From Candidatus Nitrosotenuis cloacae (lineage in GTDB: Archaea > Thermoproteota > Nitrososphaeria > Nitrososphaerales > Nitrosopumilaceae), in contig NZ_CP011097.1 in NCBI RefSeq assembly GCF_000955905.1, forward strand, positions 755,957-819,956: DNA of 64,000 bases, read 5' to 3'. A program made the position numbers and the translations under genes. Positions 61,051-64,000 of the stretch are shown here, piece after piece. The notes under the pieces were generated by a model. It worked only from the letters and a program-made list of their open reading frames with translations. It did not search any database and was not told the DNA's origin. Position 1 is the first letter of the stretch. Every line of letters begins with the position of its first letter.

Positions 61051-61060
61051 CTTTATATTC
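61051..61060 (-). promoter_or_regulatory. TATA-like box for rps26e
   Basis: On the minus strand GAATATAAAG is centred 26 bases before the ATG at 61030. Confidence 0.6.
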
Positions 61061-61070
61061 TTGGTGTGAT

Positions 61071-62828
61071 CTAGTCGGATTTTTGCGATACCAGATACAC
61101 TGCAAACTTGTTATCTGCATCTATGGTGTAGTCTGATATTTTTTCAAACTCGTATCCTTTGATGGTCCTTACCTTTTGGTATAGCGATTCACCAATTACC
61201 AATGTGTTTGGTCTTGCAAGCGAATTGATCTTGGAGCATGTGTTTACTGTAGAGCCAAAGATATCATCAATGGCAGATGTTGCAACTATTGCTACTCGAA
61301 CTGGGCCAAACATTGCGCTGATTCTATAGCTGACCTCTGGCAGTTTTTCAGCAAGTAATGCATGGTTTATTGTCTGCCTTGCCTCGATTAACTTCATACA
61401 GCAATGCATCATCTCTGAGAATGGCTCTGATTCATCAGAGTCGGTCTTTGGAAAATAATACAGTAACGCATCACCAATGTTTTTGACCACCACGCCATGG
61501 TTTTGTGTAATTGCAGTGGCAGTAGAATTTAGAAATATCGAGTAAAACTTGCTAGTCTCCATGTCTGATAGCTTGGCAGTAAGTTTCGTAGAACCTACAA
61601 TATCCACAAAACACACACAATAATTGGAACTATACTGAGAGAACTGCAATAGGATGTCTTTTTGCTGCTTGATTACGTCTTCTCTTTCCTTGATTTTGAG
61701 CAGCGAGTCTTGGATCTTTTCTGCCATCTGATCAAAGGAATGCGCAAGCTGCCCAATCTCGTCTTTTGTCTTGATGTTGGTTCTGACATTAAAGTCACCG
61801 TTTGCGATTTGGTTTGCAGCGTTTTTTAGCTTGATTAACGGCTTTGACAATAACTTTGAGAGAAAGAATGCAGCAGCTCCAACTATTATGGTGATGATTG
61901 CACCAAGTACGATAATTTTGTCTCTAAGGTCTGCTACTGGCTCAAATATCTCTTCATTGTCTATCTCTACTAGTAACACCAAGCCCAAATTTTTGATGCA
62001 GCTTGATGCGCCTTCCACATCTCGGTGTCTGTAATCATTGTATGAACCGTAGTGATTTTGGCCTGTGGTAAAGCATGTTTCAACAGGTATGTTGTCTATT
62101 TTTTGATTAAATGCCGCATTTGGAATGAATCTTGACTCGGATACCAAGATACCGTTTTCATTTACCAAGTATGCCTCACCTGTTTTCCCTAGGCCTTGCC
62201 TGTCCAGCAGAATTTGATCAACTAGTTTTGTGTTTGCGGTAATTATTGCAACACCGAGTATTGCACTCTCCTTTGATTTTTCGTATATTGGTGATACCGT
62301 GACTGTCTTTCTTTTGTTGTCCTTGCCAAGCATAATTTGTGAGAATGTTTCTTTTGTACCTTTGATGAAAGTCGGGTCATCCAAATAACTTTCCTTAGTC
62401 TTTGTGTTTACCAAAGCAAAGTGGCGCTTGCCATTAATTCCGATTATCTCAACGTTTTCAAGATCATTCAGTCCGCCGATGCTTGCCTCAAATGCTTGCA
62501 CCTCCACTAGAAACCCGAATCGATGATCCGCAATTGACTCTGCCAGTTTTTCATCGTCCGATATGGCGTTTAGGCCAATCATCAGATTCTTTATCATTGG
62601 ATTTGTGGTGATTACTTGAATTTGCTCTATTTTGGAGCTCAAAATATTGTCCACTGATGCGCCCCTGATTGCAGATTCTCCCTTTAGCTGGTTTATGACC
62701 CTCTCTTCCAGTATGATGTTTGCGTAATGAAATGAAAAGAAGATGGTGATTCCGATTCCAATTAGGGATACTGTCATGACCAGTGAGACAAGCTTTTTGT
62801 CCAGCGTGACAGGAATTGGAGCCCTCAT
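61071..62828 (-). CDS. membrane class III adenylate/guanylate cyclase with extracellular Cache-like sensor
   Basis: A 585-residue receptor: TM helix 1 (residues about 14-36), a Cache-like extracellular sensor (about 37-300), TM helix 2 (about 300-322), a HAMP linker (LSKPLIKLKNAANQIANGDF, about 325-380), and a class III nucleotide cyclase domain from about 400. Metal-binding Asp residues are in FVDIVGSTKL (near 408) and NIGDALLYYF (near 452). It should make cAMP or cGMP in response to an external ligand. Whether all catalytic residues are intact needs alignment. GATATTCC lies about 25 bases before the ATG. Confidence 0.9.
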   Translation of the reverse strand: MRAPIPVTLDKKLVSLVMTVSLIGIGITIFFSFHYANIILEERVINQLKGESAIRGASVDNILSSKIEQIQVITTNPMIKNLMIGLNAISDDEKLAESIADHRFGFLVEVQAFEASIGGLNDLENVEIIGINGKRHFALVNTKTKESYLDDPTFIKGTKETFSQIMLGKDNKRKTVTVSPIYEKSKESAILGVAIITANTKLVDQILLDRQGLGKTGEAYLVNENGILVSESRFIPNAAFNQKIDNIPVETCFTTGQNHYGSYNDYRHRDVEGASSCIKNLGLVLLVEIDNEEIFEPVADLRDKIIVLGAIITIIVGAAAFFLSKLLSKPLIKLKNAANQIANGDFNVRTNIKTKDEIGQLAHSFDQMAEKIQDSLLKIKEREDVIKQQKDILLQFSQYSSNYCVCFVDIVGSTKLTAKLSDMETSKFYSIFLNSTATAITQNHGVVVKNIGDALLYYFPKTDSDESEPFSEMMHCCMKLIEARQTINHALLAEKLPEVSYRISAMFGPVRVAIVATSAIDDIFGSTVNTCSKINSLARPNTLVIGESLYQKVRTIKGYEFEKISDYTIDADNKFAVYLVSQKSD

Positions 62829-62878
62829 GGGTTTGATCGATTTTGCTTGGAATATCTCTTTTTCTCAGATTACTAGCT

Positions 62879-62887
62879 AAATTTATG
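62879..62887 (+). promoter_or_regulatory. TATA-like box for the 33-residue Cys protein
   Basis: AAATTTATG is centred about 27 bases before the ATG at 62911. Confidence 0.5.
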
Positions 62888-62910
62888 CTAGTTCGACGTG
62901 ATATGATGTG

Positions 62911-63012
62911 ATGCGAGGCCTGTGTCACGTATGTCTGCAATCAAACGTGGAACTAGTAATAGAGCGTGGCCAAATTCTGTGCCAGGCTTGTCTGAAAAAA
63001 GCAAAAAACTAA
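62911..63012 (+). CDS. 33-residue Cys4 mini-protein
   Basis: ATG-started frame of 33 residues: MRGLCHVCLQSNVELVIERG then QILCQACLKKAKN. Two CxxC pairs make a complete small zinc knuckle with a basic end. The spacing from a TATA-like box fits a leaderless gene. It lies upstream of the PfkB gene on the same strand. It is short, so coding status is not certain. Confidence 0.6.
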   Translation: MRGLCHVCLQSNVELVIERGQILCQACLKKAKN

Positions 63013-63037
63013 ATCCAAATCAGCTTGAGCAATCCAA

Positions 63038-63907
63038 GTGAAGCTTGCCGTTTTCTCGCATTGTACAATAGATGAGATAAAGATCAATGATGATCTGTAT
63101 GAGAGGCCTGGTGGGCCTGCATGCTATTGCGGACTGGCTGCTAGGGAAATGGGTTTTGATGTGGAACTGGTGACAAAGTTTGGAACAGATTACACATTTT
63201 CTGATCAATTATCTCAAAACAAAATAAAATTTCAAAATACACCATCGCAAAAACCAACGACTAGATTCAGATTGGAAATAAACGATACCGACAGGACATT
63301 GTGGATAAAAAATACATGCGATAAAATCGAATACACCAAAACTAATGCAGATGGAATTCTGATCAGCCCAGTCTTTGATGAAGTATCTTTGGATGTATTG
63401 GAGAAGATAAAATCCGATGCAAACTTGGTCGCATTGGATCCTCAGGGGTTTTTGAGGCGGGCAGGGCCTGATGGTATGGTATCATTTGAGCGAACAAATC
63501 TGGACCTATCAAACATTGATGTGTTAAAGTCCGACCCAGGCGAGGTGAATAATCTGACAGGTCTTGAAGGACTGGAAGGCGCCAAACTGTTGCACAAAAA
63601 AATAGATCACATACTATACACAAACAAGCGCGACGTGTCATTATTTTACAAAAACAAACAATATTCCATCACGCTACCCAACATGGATATTTTTGATACA
63701 TCTGGTGTTGGCGATATCTTTACTGCCACATATTGTTGTACAATGTTAAAGGAAAAGGATGCTTTGTGGGCACTAAGCTTTGCAGGTGGTGCAGCTCAGG
63801 CAGCTCTGGAATCAAAAGAGGTTGGACTGGACAAAATACCGCCAAAAGGCGCCACCCAGACAAATGCCTCGTATTTCTACAATATTATAAAGTTCAAAGA
63901 CGTCTAA
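63038..63907 (+). CDS. PfkB-family carbohydrate/nucleoside kinase
   Basis: A 289-residue ribokinase-fold enzyme. N-terminal substrate motif GGPACYCGLAA, C-terminal ATP/anion hole DTSGVGDIF (normally DTxGAGD; the second Gly is kept, Ala replaced by Val), and the catalytic Asp is the final one of that motif. It phosphorylates a sugar or nucleoside, which the sequence does not define. The start is GTG (MKLAVFSHCTIDE), 25 bases after the Cys mini-protein stop, so they may share a transcript. Confidence 0.88.
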   Translation: MKLAVFSHCTIDEIKINDDLYERPGGPACYCGLAAREMGFDVELVTKFGTDYTFSDQLSQNKIKFQNTPSQKPTTRFRLEINDTDRTLWIKNTCDKIEYTKTNADGILISPVFDEVSLDVLEKIKSDANLVALDPQGFLRRAGPDGMVSFERTNLDLSNIDVLKSDPGEVNNLTGLEGLEGAKLLHKKIDHILYTNKRDVSLFYKNKQYSITLPNMDIFDTSGVGDIFTATYCCTMLKEKDALWALSFAGGAAQAALESKEVGLDKIPPKGATQTNASYFYNIIKFKDV

Positions 63908-63910
63908 GCT

Positions 63911-63920
63911 TTTATTATAA
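63911..63920 (+). promoter_or_regulatory. TATA-like box for the last, partial gene
   Basis: TTTATTATAA is centred 25 bases before the GTG at 63940. Confidence 0.5.
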
Positions 63921-63939
63921 TCTAACAAACTGATCATTT

Positions 63940-64000
63940 GTGCAAATAGGAATCTCTGGTCTTACACCAAATGACATTGCAGTGAAAACAATCAAGACCG
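63940..64000 (+). CDS. start of a gene running off the window (partial)
   Basis: A GTG-initiated open frame of 20 codons (MQIGISGLTPNDIAVKTIKT) continues past the end of the window. The TATA-like box and spacing support it. Too little remains to assign a family. Confidence 0.6.
   Translation, partial: MQIGISGLTPNDIAVKTIKT

Noticed and set aside
1-64000. CRISPR array, insertion sequence or rRNA operon
   Set aside because: No regularly spaced short direct repeats, no transposase and no rRNA-like sequence were seen on reading through; the integrase piece is only a C-terminal remnant.

Overview
The window looks like ordinary chromosome from an ammonia-oxidizing thaumarchaeon (Nitrososphaeria, Nitrosopumilus/Nitrosotenuis-like; the genus is an inference). 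Archaeal markers are ribosomal proteins S25e and S26e, RNA polymerase subunit RpoK, Alba, a family B DNA polymerase with a PCNA-binding tail, an archaeal-type ThrRS, a CDP-alcohol phosphotransferase of the archaetidylinositol phosphate synthase type, and class III (pilin/archaellin) signal sequences. Methylmalonyl-CoA mutase large and small subunits, MeaB and methylmalonyl-CoA epimerase sit together, as expected for the 3-hydroxypropionate/4-hydroxybutyrate carbon cycle of this group. A recurring TATA-like box lies about 25-28 bases ahead of many ATG, GTG or TTG starts with little room for a ribosome-binding site. This suggests leaderless mRNAs, and I used it to choose several starts.

Layout. 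1-10.4 kb: housekeeping genes (BirA, a winged-helix/Met-rich protein, CoA-binding protein, YchF-like GTPase, CysRS, NAD synthetase, a Rieske protein diverging from S-adenosylhomocysteinase, MetRS, an alpha/beta hydrolase). 10.4-12.6 kb: an elongation-factor-like protein without a P-loop, a secreted protein with three Cys-bracketed repeats, and a 40-residue zinc ribbon. 12.6-20.1 kb: IlvC and the methylmalonyl-CoA module around an M1 aminopeptidase. 20-26.3 kb: CBS and TPR proteins, a receiver protein, pyruvate phosphate dikinase with triosephosphate isomerase, and a TrmB-like regulator. 26.3-39.8 kb: a type IV pilus/surface region with two membrane platform proteins, a secretion ATPase, a zinc-binding TackOD1-like protein, several pilin-like proteins, large surface proteins, and the C-terminal remnant of a tyrosine integrase.

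39.8-44.7 kb: PolB with a deoxycytidylate deaminase, a Hef-type helicase, and a tRNA with anticodon GAA and an abnormally long variable region. 44.7-50 kb: parvulin, a PNPOx-like protein, UbiA, an aldo/keto reductase, an orphan archaellin-like gene and a tRNA-dihydrouridine synthase. 50-55.7 kb: a YHS mini-protein, an asparagine-synthase-like protein, a regulator, Alba, RpoK, a cyclophilin-like protein, S25e, and a CBS plus CheY pair. 55.7-64 kb: RlmN, ThrRS, a second receiver protein, agmatinase, the CDP-alcohol phosphotransferase, S26e, a membrane adenylate cyclase, a 33-residue Cys protein, a PfkB kinase and the start of a further gene.

The most unusual signals are the GAA tRNA; two pilus-region genes that appear to start at non-canonical codons (CTG and ATA) in ATGA-type overlaps; the P-loop-less elongation-factor paralogue; the three-repeat secreted protein; the integrase scar beside an orphan surface protein; and one TATA box placed symmetrically between rpoK and a cyclophilin-like gene. 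I found no CRISPR array, no complete mobile element and no rRNA gene. No gene-free stretch exceeds 300 bases.
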